Of a stretch of 64,000 bases of DNA, positions 38,652 through 45,891 are shown one piece after another. Source of the DNA: a virus. Below the pieces are notes generated by a model. It did no database searches, was not told the origin of the DNA, and was given only the letters and a program-made list of their open reading frames with translations. Every line of letters begins with the position of its first letter. Positions within the stretch are counted from its first letter, which is position 1. The position numbers and the translations under genes were made by a program. The DNA lies in the IMG/VR virus record IMGVR_UViG_3300028653_000016, positions 1 to 64,000 of that record. The stretch is one strand, 5' to 3'.

Positions 38652-39517
38652 AGGACACCTCTCCTTACACTTTTCTTAATATGATCTTTATACCAATAAG
38701 GACGATAATTAGTATAGTGAAAGCATTTAAGTCTATCTTCCTCTTTACTCAAATCAAAGTTATTACAACCAATAATATGATCAAATTGCCATTTACCTTT
38801 TCCTTGTCCATGGTTATTCCAATTCATGCCTTCTGTGAATTGAGACTCTATATGTTTTATAAATTCTGGAATTGTGCATCCCAAATAAGGCTCTAATAAT
38901 TTAGACCTAGAATTTCTGTTTACAGCTTTGCCCAAGTTAGCTATTAATCTCAATCTCCAGTACATGTGCTCTTCGTAATTCTCCGTTTTAGCTGAGGTTC
39001 TTCTATTTTGAGATTGCTTTTTTACAGTAGACCATTCACAATTGACAAGTGTATAATTACCATCATTGTCTATTCTGTTAATACTTGTATTCTTTTCTCC
39101 AAATTCTTTAGCATGTTTAAGATACAAGGCATACATATCATCTCTAAAATTTTCAAATTCCATCCATCTTTCACAAACAGTAATTCCTCTACCGCCATAA
39201 TTATAATAGTCTTTATCTGAAATTGTTAGACAACGTTTCTTCATCATATGCCAAATTGTATAAAATCTCGTTGTACTCATGCCATGGGTTTTATGTTTTT
39301 TACCATTTTTCGTGGATATTTCACTTCGTAAACAACCACAAGATCTTGTTATTCCTTGTTTTAAGCTACTAGCAGTAACATTCCGAACAGTTCCACAAGT
39401 ACATCTGCAAACCCACAAAATAATATTCCTTATACGACTATCTCCTTGTTTAAGAACAGTCCATCTACTAAAAGTTTGACCAGTAAGATCTTCAAAATTA
39501 TATGAATGCCTACTCAT
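38648..39517 (-). CDS. HNH homing endonuclease-like protein with N-terminal finger
   Basis: 289 residues. The N-terminal module (GQTFSRWTVL, CRCTCG, RSCGC) is the finger also seen at 3241-3510 and in the helicase tail. A central part (GRGITVCERWMEFENFRDDM, NRIDNDGNYTLVNCEW) is typical of one phage endonuclease family. The C-terminus has WQFDHIIG, NFDLSKEEDRLKCFHYTN, the HNH core. Related to the truncated gene at 63509. It follows the UvsW-like helicase gene with a four-base overlap and may be an inserted mobile gene. Confidence 0.78.
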   Translation of the reverse strand: MSRHSYNFEDLTGQTFSRWTVLKQGDSRIRNIILWVCRCTCGTVRNVTASSLKQGITRSCGCLRSEISTKNGKKHKTHGMSTTRFYTIWHMMKKRCLTISDKDYYNYGGRGITVCERWMEFENFRDDMYALYLKHAKEFGEKNTSINRIDNDGNYTLVNCEWSTVKKQSQNRRTSAKTENYEEHMYWRLRLIANLGKAVNRNSRSKLLEPYLGCTIPEFIKHIESQFTEGMNWNNHGQGKGKWQFDHIIGCNNFDLSKEEDRLKCFHYTNYRPYWYKDHIKKSVRRGVL

Positions 39518-40902
39518 AGCAGTATCTCCCCAATAGCTTTAACTGGAATAAGCTTATACAAAGGTTCTTTAGAATACACACTAATACGTGAACTAGTATG
39601 GCTTTCTAAATATTTAACACCACTATCACAAATGTCAACTACGACAGCCTTTGTTTTGCCTTTAGAAAGACGTAATGTTCTACCTAAAGCTTGATATGCT
39701 GCCACTGTAGACGCTTCAGCTCTCGCGGTAATCAGAACATCTAATTTTACAATATCTACACCTTCTCCTAAAATATTAGAACTAATAATTAACTTCCTAG
39801 TTCCTGCTTTAAATTCTCGTAGCACTTTTAAACGTTTCTCAGGTTCAGTACTACCATGGATAAATACTGCTTCAGGATATACTTTCTCCAAAATCTTTAA
39901 AAGATTTTCACCATGTTCAATATAATTAATCAAAATTAAAGTACTTTTATCAGCCTTCACTGCTTTCATAGCGATATCAATAACTAATTTATTTCTTTCA
40001 TGGTTATTTGTAATCTCAGTGGAATAAATTTCTGAATAGGGCATTCCTTTTCTAGCCTTTCTCTCATGTTTAAAATCATAGAGAAAAATTTCTGGGGGAA
40101 CTAGCCAACCATCCTGAATAAGTTTCGATGCATTAATATCTACAAATTTTTTAGCTGCAAATCCATCTAATAAAATTCCCATATTATCTTCTCGCCAATC
40201 GGTTCCTGTAAAAAGATACCTGTAATATGCTTTAGGACAAGCTTGAGCTACTTCCCAATAAGTTTCGGAAGGAGCATGGTGTCCCTCATCTCCGATTAAT
40301 ACGTCAACTAAAGGAAAAAAATCTTTCAACTCATGTGAAGATTGCACCATAGCCACAGTAATATTTTGAATATCAACCACACCTGCTCCTACACTCCCAA
40401 TAGGTACTTGCAATATTCGTTCAAGAGTTTCTTTAATCTGCTGCATAATTTCTTGCCTATGAATTAAAATAAGAGTAGTGAGATTCAATTTACCAGTTAA
40501 AGCAGCAATGCAAGTAGTCTTCCCACCACCTGTAGAAATTCTTATAACTCCCCGTTCTCTTTTTATCGCTTCTTCTACACTTTGTTCCTGATAAGGTCTA
40601 AGAGTTACATTATGCAAAGGAAGAGAGGGCTGCTCTTTAGGTTTTACTCGCAAATCTATATGCTCATATTCAATATGATGTTTATCTAACACTTCTCTTA
40701 CCATCCAAACCAGACCTGTAGCAAAAGACATTCCTTTTTTAGTGAAAAAATGCTTCTTTCCATCCCAATATGGATTTCGTTGCTGAGCATAATAACTACC
40801 CACTACTTCTGCTGATAACTTATTATAGAGAGCAGAGATAATCTTAGGATCAAGATCCCCCACTAGTTTTGATTTAATGTTACTTACTTCAATTGTTATC
40901 AT
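39514..40902 (-). CDS. UvsW-like SF2 DNA helicase
   Basis: 462 residues. A short N-terminal domain (about 90 residues) is followed by the two RecA lobes: LRPYQEQSVEEA (Q-like motif), RISTGGGKTTC (Walker A), IGDEGHHAP (motif II), LFTGTDWRED (motif III), LILINYIEHGE, and QALGRTLRL (motif VI). The length and motif forms match T4 UvsW and T5 D10 helicases, which remodel branched DNA. It lies behind the third mini-protein copy, a link to branched-DNA endonucleases at the other two copies. Confidence 0.83.
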   Translation of the reverse strand: MITIEVSNIKSKLVGDLDPKIISALYNKLSAEVVGSYYAQQRNPYWDGKKHFFTKKGMSFATGLVWMVREVLDKHHIEYEHIDLRVKPKEQPSLPLHNVTLRPYQEQSVEEAIKRERGVIRISTGGGKTTCIAALTGKLNLTTLILIHRQEIMQQIKETLERILQVPIGSVGAGVVDIQNITVAMVQSSHELKDFFPLVDVLIGDEGHHAPSETYWEVAQACPKAYYRYLFTGTDWREDNMGILLDGFAAKKFVDINASKLIQDGWLVPPEIFLYDFKHERKARKGMPYSEIYSTEITNNHERNKLVIDIAMKAVKADKSTLILINYIEHGENLLKILEKVYPEAVFIHGSTEPEKRLKVLREFKAGTRKLIISSNILGEGVDIVKLDVLITARAEASTVAAYQALGRTLRLSKGKTKAVVVDICDSGVKYLESHTSSRISVYSKEPLYKLIPVKAIGEILL

Positions 40903-40955
40903 ATTATTTTCCTTATAATTAGCATAATCTATGGTATCTATATATGCACAATTTT

Positions 40956-40961
40956 ATTATA
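40956..40961 (-). promoter_or_regulatory. Conserved TATAAT flank behind mini-protein copy 3
   Basis: The TATAAT with the same surrounding bases as at 12685-12690 and 21244-21249. The inverted repeat seen at the other two sites is weak here. It could be a -10 box for the helicase gene starting at 40902. Confidence 0.3.
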
Positions 40962-40965
40962 CTTT

Positions 40966-41127
40966 TTACAAGGATTCTTCCTTTGGAAAATGCTCCTTAA
41001 TGAATTCTCTACGAACTTTATAATAATCACTTTGGCATTTCTTACAGTTACCAGATTCTGTATGTCCTACCTCTGCTATAACATGACCTTTTGCACAAGT
41101 AGGTTTAACTTTAGGACCTGACTTCAT
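40966..41127 (-). CDS. Single-repeat zinc-ribbon mini-protein, 53 aa (copy 3 of 3)
   Basis: The product has CAKGHVIAEVGHTESGNCKKC, YYKVRREF and an ESL end. GGAGGT precedes the ATG. It overlaps the NLxYLE zinc gene by 17 bases. It is downstream of the tRNA and directly upstream of the UvsW-like helicase. Confidence 0.75.
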   Translation of the reverse strand: MKSGPKVKPTCAKGHVIAEVGHTESGNCKKCQSDYYKVRREFIKEHFPKEESL

Positions 41128-41326
41128 TGTTATCTACCTCCTTATCATTAGCCTTCCATTCCAAATACTCCAAATTAGTCATAGAATTATACACACCATT
41201 ACAATAGAAAAATGGTTCCCTACAATCCTCACAGAATTCAACAGTTTCCACCCCATGATCAGGATTAAAAACCCAATCATACCTATTATGCTTCTCGGCT
41301 TCATGCCCACAATAACAAGGTAACAT
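41111..41326 (-). CDS. Small zinc protein, NLxYLE family
   Basis: 71 residues from the ATG at 41326. A longer frame to 41365 is rejected because it would run into the tRNA gene. It has CYCGHEAEKH, CEDC, a further Cys and TNLEYLE. The start lies 13 bases after the tRNA 3' end, with only a weak AGAG upstream. Confidence 0.68.
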   Translation of the reverse strand: MLPCYCGHEAEKHNRYDWVFNPDHGVETVEFCEDCREPFFYCNGVYNSMTNLEYLEWKANDKEVDNNEVRS

Positions 41327-41338
41327 AAATAAATTCTC

Positions 41339-41411
41339 TGGACCCAGCAGGTCACGATCCTGCAACCTAACAATTATGAGTCGTTTGCTCTACCAGTTGA
41401 GCTATGGGTCC
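41339..41411 (-). tRNA. tRNA with CAU anticodon, probably tRNA-Ile(AUA)
   Basis: A 73-base cloverleaf on the minus strand: acceptor GGACCCA/TGGGTCC, D stem GCTC/GAGC, anticodon stem AACGA/TTGTT with loop CTCATAA, T stem GCAGG/CCTGC, discriminator A, no encoded CCA. The anticodon CAU could read Met or, after lysidine modification, Ile at AUA. C4-G69 and C5-G68 and the CGACUCAUAAU core resemble E. coli tRNA-Ile2 more than elongator Met. The T loop is odd: A at 54 and T at 58 are swapped relative to the usual. Confidence 0.82.
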
Positions 41412-41421
41412 AAACAATCTA

Positions 41422-41538
41422 CTATTTACCTGATACTTTGACCAACCAAAATGCCCACTTAAAGAATAAGACCATAGAAATTACAATCAAGGTAAATCCT
41501 ACATCTCCTCGATTCAAGAAATTATAAATCCTATTCAT
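41422..41538 (-). CDS. Small membrane protein, 38 aa
   Basis: An ATG with GGGAGAG upstream opens a 38-codon frame with one membrane helix (FTLIVISMVLFFKWAFWLV). The N-terminus is basic and polar. It ends ten bases before the tRNA 5' end. Function unknown. Confidence 0.55.
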   Translation of the reverse strand: MNRIYNFLNRGDVGFTLIVISMVLFFKWAFWLVKVSGK

Positions 41539-41540
41539 AA

Positions 41541-41735
41541 TTACTCTCCCTTAACCTTAATACTCAGCAGCTTAGCATCATCACACTTATTATAAATCTT
41601 TCGAATATTCTTCCTGATCTGACCTGTATCTCCTACTCCCTCACCAATAGCAAGCTTAAAGAATTCAAGCATATCATGAGCCACTAATTGGTCAATCAAT
41701 ACTTTGCGTTCTTCTGGAGTGAGGAGATTATTCAT
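41541..41735 (-). CDS. Hypothetical protein, 64 aa
   Basis: Helical protein (NLLTPEERKVLIDQLVAHDM, then IRKNIRKIYNKCDDAK). No motif recognised. Four-base ATGA overlap with the gene upstream. Confidence 0.55.
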   Translation of the reverse strand: MNNLLTPEERKVLIDQLVAHDMLEFFKLAIGEGVGDTGQIRKNIRKIYNKCDDAKLLSIKVKGE

Positions 41736-41878
41736 TCTATCACCTCGTACTCATAGGCTTGAGCAAAGACTCCTTCAGTATCTTTAACAGCCTTTGTAGC
41801 TTTCTTTTTAGTAGCATAAACTTTATAAGAAGGTGTTCCACCTAAATTCACTTCAAATAGAATCCAAACCGTTTTCAT
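41732..41878 (-). CDS. Hypothetical protein, 48 aa
   Basis: ATG overlaps the upstream stop and the TGA overlaps the next start. The product (MKTVWILFEVNLGGTPSYKV, then a Lys-rich helix and an acidic end) is a small alpha/beta fold of unknown role, perhaps related to the 77-aa protein at 74-307, which has a similar AYxTxxK pattern. Confidence 0.55.
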   Translation of the reverse strand: MKTVWILFEVNLGGTPSYKVYATKKKATKAVKDTEGVFAQAYEYEVIE

Positions 41879-42090
41879 GCTGTCACCTCAAATGTTACTA
41901 TCCCAACTAGTTCACCTACACAGTTAAATTTAAATTTCAAATTTTTAACTGTGATAAAATAATCATCCCCATTTCGCTTCACCTTAGCTTCTCGTTTAAA
42001 ATCAAAATTCTGTCTCTCTAAAGCATAAACAAGTTTATTGTATTGAGTTGCACCAACTCCCTTATTCACTTTACCTAATACTATTTTCAT
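41875..42090 (-). CDS. Hypothetical protein, 71 aa
   Basis: Basic alpha/beta protein (KIVLGKVNKGVGATQYNKLVYALE) ending in a beta-rich part (YFITVKNLKFKFN). No family recognised. Overlaps neighbours by four bases on both sides. Confidence 0.55.
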   Translation of the reverse strand: MKIVLGKVNKGVGATQYNKLVYALERQNFDFKREAKVKRNGDDYFITVKNLKFKFNCVGELVGIVTFEVTA

Positions 42091-42719
42091 ATTGTAACCT
42101 CCTCTTCTTTAGCTGCACTTAGAGATTCAAGATACTGCAAAGTACCCCCAATCTGAGGGATCAAGTGTGTAAGAGAATTAATCTTCCTCTGGATAGATTT
42201 AAGATCCTCGATCTTATCAATTTTCTGGAGCATCTTACGATAAACATCATACTTATGCCACACTTCATAATTATACCCACGCTGCTTAACAGCAGCAATA
42301 ACATCACGATTCTTATAATTCAAGAAGGTAATTACATTCACCTTAATTCTATTTTTAGCTGCAGCCATACGCTTGATACGAGCCAAATAGTCCGAATTTC
42401 CATTTAATAAATCCTTCTCTACAACTTCTAACTTGCCCACAACTTTATCAAATACAACCAATCGATGGGTGCCATGATTCTCATTAGCACAAACGCAGTC
42501 ACATTTTGGGCCTACCGCCGAGGTGCAACGGAGGTCACACGCAGCCTTCACACCACCACGAACAATATTTGTCTTTCGTACTTGACCCATATAACGAAGA
42601 GCCAACTCACCGCAAAGAGGACAAGCTTGTTTCAAAATAAAGCCTAGTTCTTCTCGTGACTCAACATTAACTGAAAGCGGTCTTTCACAGAATGTACACT
42701 TCAGAAATTCTCTAGTCAT
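42087..42719 (-). CDS. Cys-rich zinc protein, 210 aa
   Basis: The N-terminal 100 residues have several Cys clusters: CTFCERPL, CPLCGEL, then CDLRCTSAVGPKCDCVCANENHG. A basic helical C-terminal half follows. The CxC cluster with NHG is seen in other phage proteins of unknown role. At least two zinc ions are likely. It is the first gene after the promoter at 42747-42775, with GGGAGG before the ATG. Confidence 0.65.
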   Translation of the reverse strand: MTREFLKCTFCERPLSVNVESREELGFILKQACPLCGELALRYMGQVRKTNIVRGGVKAACDLRCTSAVGPKCDCVCANENHGTHRLVVFDKVVGKLEVVEKDLLNGNSDYLARIKRMAAAKNRIKVNVITFLNYKNRDVIAAVKQRGYNYEVWHKYDVYRKMLQKIDKIEDLKSIQRKINSLTHLIPQIGGTLQYLESLSAAKEEEVTI

Positions 42720-42746
42720 TGTAGTGCCTCCCTTTCTTACTTTCTA

Positions 42747-42775
42747 AGTATAACAGAACATTGTTATCTTGTCAA
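42747..42775 (-). promoter_or_regulatory. Promoter of the recurrent phage type
   Basis: TTGACA (42775-42770), a 17-base spacer ending in TGT, and TATACT (42752-42747), preceded by AAAATAACCC. It has a 27-base leader with a good ribosome site for the gene at 42719. Confidence 0.77.
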
Positions 42776-42784
42776 GGGTTATTT

Positions 42785-43549
42785 TTAAAAAGTTTCGTTA
42801 TAACGCTTTGTTAATACTGTAGGAGGTAGAGGAAAATGATTTACAACGAGGGTATGTTCCCAGTGACTAACAATCCCGCCATCTAGCATCCACGTATTCC
42901 ACTCTTTTGGCTTATAATAGATAGCGGGATCTCCTGTGCAAAAAATTGGCTCAATACATAGCACTTGTCCAGCAACAATCAAAGCGTTCTTCTCTTTCAC
43001 TACCACATTAGGAATGGAAGGACCTTCATGTATATTTCTCCCTATTCCATGCCCAGTAAATTCTTTAATTACTCCACATTTGCCCTTAGAAGCGTTAAAT
43101 ATAGCCTGACTGATATCTAAGACCGTTTTACCCTCTACAGCTTGTTCTATGCCATCTAGCATTGCTGTATAGGTCGTTTCTGCAAGCATTCTAACCTCTG
43201 GTTTTACTGGGGGTATCAAAACAGTGATAGCTGAATCTGCTTTAAAACCATTGTAATCTACTACAAGATCTAGTTTTACTACATCCCCATCCAAAAATGG
43301 TTTATTTGTAGGTATATTATGAACAGCCCCAGAATTGATCGAAATACACATGGCAGCAGGAAATCCTTCAAAATTCTTACAAGCAGCCGTTCCTCCAAAA
43401 GAAATTATAAAATCTTCGGCCATTTTGTCAATCTGCAGCCCCGTAACCCCTGGTTTTACCTGTAACGACAAAAAGCTGAGACATTCACTTAGAATGTTCC
43501 CAGCTTTCCTGATTTGCTCCATATCTGAATCTGATTTTAAAAATATCAT
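42785..43549 (-). CDS. map: Methionine aminopeptidase, type I
   Basis: 254 residues, the usual length. The five metal ligands are in place: the two Asp (KLDLVVDYNGFKADSA), the His of GHGIGRNIHEGP, the Glu of CIEPIF and the Glu of WEHT. The substrate His in SGAVHNIP is also present. It removes the initiator Met from new proteins. Phage copies are rare and may help mature large amounts of phage protein. It overlaps the Cys-rich gene upstream by one base. Confidence 0.88.
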   Translation of the reverse strand: MIFLKSDSDMEQIRKAGNILSECLSFLSLQVKPGVTGLQIDKMAEDFIISFGGTAACKNFEGFPAAMCISINSGAVHNIPTNKPFLDGDVVKLDLVVDYNGFKADSAITVLIPPVKPEVRMLAETTYTAMLDGIEQAVEGKTVLDISQAIFNASKGKCGVIKEFTGHGIGRNIHEGPSIPNVVVKEKNALIVAGQVLCIEPIFCTGDPAIYYKPKEWNTWMLDGGIVSHWEHTLVVNHFPLPPTVLTKRYNETF

Positions 43550-43830
43550 TATTTCTTTCTAAATCTCTTATCCTTTTTCTTTGGCAACCATGCATCTTTT
43601 CGGATCTCGTTGAACGATTTTATATCTTTATCTTGATTAGGTAATGCTTTTATTTCAGCATTATCAATAGCTAAAAAGTTAGGATGAATAATCCTCATAC
43701 CCTCTTCCTGCAGATTCTCCCCCATTTTATAAATCTGGTTCACACAGGGGCAAGAACACTCTGCACTTAGGCAGCATGAGAATTTATGGGTAGCTTTTTT
43801 CGTTTCACAATTATAGCATTTACTTTCCAT
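43549..43830 (-). CDS. Cys-rich hypothetical protein, 93 aa
   Basis: N-terminal zinc-like cluster (CYNCETKKATHKFSCCLSAECSCPC) followed by a soluble linker and a very basic C-terminus (LPKKKDKRFRKK). No known family. It lies between the metallopeptidase gene and another zinc protein gene and could bind nucleic acid. Confidence 0.6.
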   Translation of the reverse strand: MESKCYNCETKKATHKFSCCLSAECSCPCVNQIYKMGENLQEEGMRIIHPNFLAIDNAEIKALPNQDKDIKSFNEIRKDAWLPKKKDKRFRKK

Positions 43831-44254
43831 TTAGACCTCTAATCACATCTGAAGGTGTAACAGCTTTTTCAATAATAGATTTCAAATCCTTTTTCTCTGG
43901 AGTAGTTGAATCCTGATTAAAATGAGGATTAATATTTTCAGCATTTGGACTTGGAAGGTAATTCTCATATGGATCTATCTGCTTTTCGGATTGTTCTACT
44001 TGTTCTAAATATTCTCTTAATGGAGTTCTCTTCTCTGCTGCACGAATAATATCATACTCTTGTTCAGGTTCAAGACGAGTAGGCTCCACTACAATCACCG
44101 CTTTACCTTCAAAATTCTCTAGCACTTCAATATAGTAAAGGGCTCTGCATACGTCACAGCAGACAAAAGGGCACTGCCCAGTACTGGAAAGAAGAAGTCC
44201 AGTTTCAAGGAGTTGGTTTCCACATGCATGACAGATGAAATTAAAAGCTTGCAC
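43820..44254 (-). CDS. Zinc-ribbon protein, leaderless GTG start, 144 aa
   Basis: The frame is open to 44269, but a TTG there would contain the -10 box itself. The GTG at 44254 lies six bases past the -10, so it is taken as a leaderless start. The product has CHACG and CPFVCCDVC, a zinc ribbon, then an acidic region and a Pro/Asn-rich tail. No ribosome site is visible. Function unknown. Confidence 0.55.
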   Translation of the reverse strand: MQAFNFICHACGNQLLETGLLLSSTGQCPFVCCDVCRALYYIEVLENFEGKAVIVVEPTRLEPEQEYDIIRAAEKRTPLREYLEQVEQSEKQIDPYENYLPSPNAENINPHFNQDSTTPEKKDLKSIIEKAVTPSDVIRGLNGK

Positions 44255-44260
44255 AAGGAG

Positions 44261-44289
44261 AGTATACAACGAGTTTATTGATTTGTCAA
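44261..44289 (-). promoter_or_regulatory. Promoter giving a leaderless mRNA
   Basis: TTGACA (44289-44284), a 17-base spacer, and TATACT (44266-44261), preceded by AATAACCC. It lies after the tail-gene block and starts the accessory block. The GTG at 44254 falls at the expected start site. Confidence 0.75.
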
Positions 44290-44310
44290 GGGTTATTAAG
44301 GTAGGTAAGT

Positions 44311-44814
44311 TTATTCTGAGACGGTAATTCTGACTGGCTTCGACCAGTCGATTTGAGCCATAAATTTATTAAAAGTAGCTTTCGAATTATACACAACATC
44401 AGTATCTTCTGAATCTCCAAGAGCAATACACCCTAAAAGGAAAGCATGGTGAGTTTTTGGGTCTAGAGCGTAGTTCGATGGGTGGATTTCTATGGAGCTA
44501 CGACCTGGAACATCTTGCAAGAGAGGAACTTCAAATCCCCAATGTGGAGAGAGATATTTTTGTAAAAAATAAGTTCCTGTTGGAATACAAACATTTGAAC
44601 CATAAGCAGACACTTTAGGCAACTCAATGGTATAACAGAAAAAATTTCCATTGATATACATCTCACCTTCAGTAGAAAGTGTATCTGAAGTTTTTCGTAC
44701 AAGTTTTAAATCTGTACCATCAAACTTAGGTTCAGCAGGAGATGGGACAGGAGGAGTATTTCCTGAAGGAGAAAACACGCTTATGATTTGATTAATAATG
44801 TTTGACCAATCCAT
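44311..44814 (-). CDS. DUF5675 family protein
   Basis: 167 residues from the ATG at 44814 (GAGGGG five bases upstream). A short helix and a Pro/Ser linker (SPSGNTPPVPSPAEP) lead to the DUF5675 domain: LVRKTSDTLSTEGEM, CIPTGTYFLQ, VPGRSSIEIHPSN and LLGCIALG. The family is often found beside phage lysis genes, and its enzyme activity is not settled. It follows the papain-like protease gene. Confidence 0.72.
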   Translation of the reverse strand: MDWSNIINQIISVFSPSGNTPPVPSPAEPKFDGTDLKLVRKTSDTLSTEGEMYINGNFFCYTIELPKVSAYGSNVCIPTGTYFLQKYLSPHWGFEVPLLQDVPGRSSIEIHPSNYALDPKTHHAFLLGCIALGDSEDTDVVYNSKATFNKFMAQIDWSKPVRITVSE

Positions 44815-44825
44815 ATTCATCCCCT

Positions 44826-45608
44826 CTAACGTCTTATTGTCCAAAAATCCGAAGCAAGATTAGGATTCACCATGTACTGATAGGGCATCTTAAAATAACC
44901 CTGCAATCCCCAATTTGATCCCCACGAATTTCTAACAATGAACATCTGCTCAGCATCATTATAGCCAACACAACAGACTGCATGGCCTCCAACACATCCC
45001 TCGTTCCATCCAGGCATCTTTAATATGCCCGTTTGAGCTGTTTCCTCTGACTCGAATGAATCATAGACAGTAAAGCCAAAGACGAAAGGGAAACCTTCAC
45101 TTAGGCAGTGCTTCATATCGGAAATTGAAGAGAGACTTTGATAAGAAGTAATTTTATGATTAAGAGCTTCTTGATAAGCTACTTCTGAAGGTTTTACAAA
45201 TACTTGAGATTCATTATATGGCCAAGTAATCTCGCTACATGCTCCTAATGAGGCTAAAGTCTTAATTCCATCTCGCAACTGCCCCCCTCCGTCTTCGTTT
45301 ACATCACCTTCCATATCTCGTTCATTATAATAAATGAAAAGATGGGAAAAGCTGGAATAGAAATTGGGGGAGAGAATTTCAGGGGAAGCAGTTTTAGTTA
45401 CAAGAGATTGCTCTTCTAGAAATTCAAGAGCACCTGCTAATGCAAAGGATGTGCAGCTTCCTAGTGTGTTCTGATTCTCCACAGGAGACATCTTAGGACG
45501 AAGATCCACAGAAGAAGGAAGCTCTTGAATACTGTATTTATGAACAGCTTTATAGATCAAATCCCTAAAGTCAGGCAAATCTGGATGCCATCCATAGTTC
45601 TTTTTCAT
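44826..45608 (-). CDS. Papain-like (C1) cysteine protease
   Basis: 260 residues from the ATG at 45608 (AAGGAA upstream). It begins YGWHPDLPDFRD, as in bacterial and phage C1 proteins, then the active-site block ENQNTLGSCTSFALAGALE (Cys), VGGHAVCCVGYND (His) and VRNSWGSNWG (Asn). No signal peptide or pro-region is visible. Its place between tail fibres and the DUF5675 gene suggests a virion or lysis protease that acts on host surface protein; the substrate is unknown. Confidence 0.85.
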   Translation of the reverse strand: MKKNYGWHPDLPDFRDLIYKAVHKYSIQELPSSVDLRPKMSPVENQNTLGSCTSFALAGALEFLEEQSLVTKTASPEILSPNFYSSFSHLFIYYNERDMEGDVNEDGGGQLRDGIKTLASLGACSEITWPYNESQVFVKPSEVAYQEALNHKITSYQSLSSISDMKHCLSEGFPFVFGFTVYDSFESEETAQTGILKMPGWNEGCVGGHAVCCVGYNDAEQMFIVRNSWGSNWGLQGYFKMPYQYMVNPNLASDFWTIRR

Positions 45609-45618
45609 AATAAATTCC

Positions 45619-45876
45619 TTAAAGAATAACTTCCCCATTAAGATCAGTAATTATAGCAACTGTAGAACACCAAACCTTAATAGTGCTTGCTCGTTGACAA
45701 GCTACTTTTTTCACTTCAATTAAATCATTTGAATTAACTAAATCATAACCCATTACACGAACTGGATTATACATAGAAGGAACTGTTACCCCACCAAATG
45801 AAAATGTAACATCATAAGAATATACAGACCCATCTAAATTTTTATATACTATACAATTTGTAATAGAATCAATCAT
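45619..45876 (-). CDS. Hypothetical protein, 85 aa, tail region
   Basis: Beta-rich protein (DGSVYSYDVTFSFGGVTVPSMY) with two Cys. It sits between the tail-collar fibre and the protease gene. Probably a small structural or accessory tail protein; no family recognised. Confidence 0.55.
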   Translation of the reverse strand: MIDSITNCIVYKNLDGSVYSYDVTFSFGGVTVPSMYNPVRVMGYDLVNSNDLIEVKKVACQRASTIKVWCSTVAIITDLNGEVIL

Positions 45877-45891
45877 GATATATTTTTCCTC

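Noticed and set aside
41327-41365. Longer start for the zinc protein at 41111
   Set aside because: The extra codons overlap the 3' half of the tRNA and the family starts near CxCGH, so the ATG at 41326 is preferred.
44255-44269. TTG start for the zinc-ribbon gene at 43820
   Set aside because: These codons contain the -10 box itself and would not be transcribed from that promoter.
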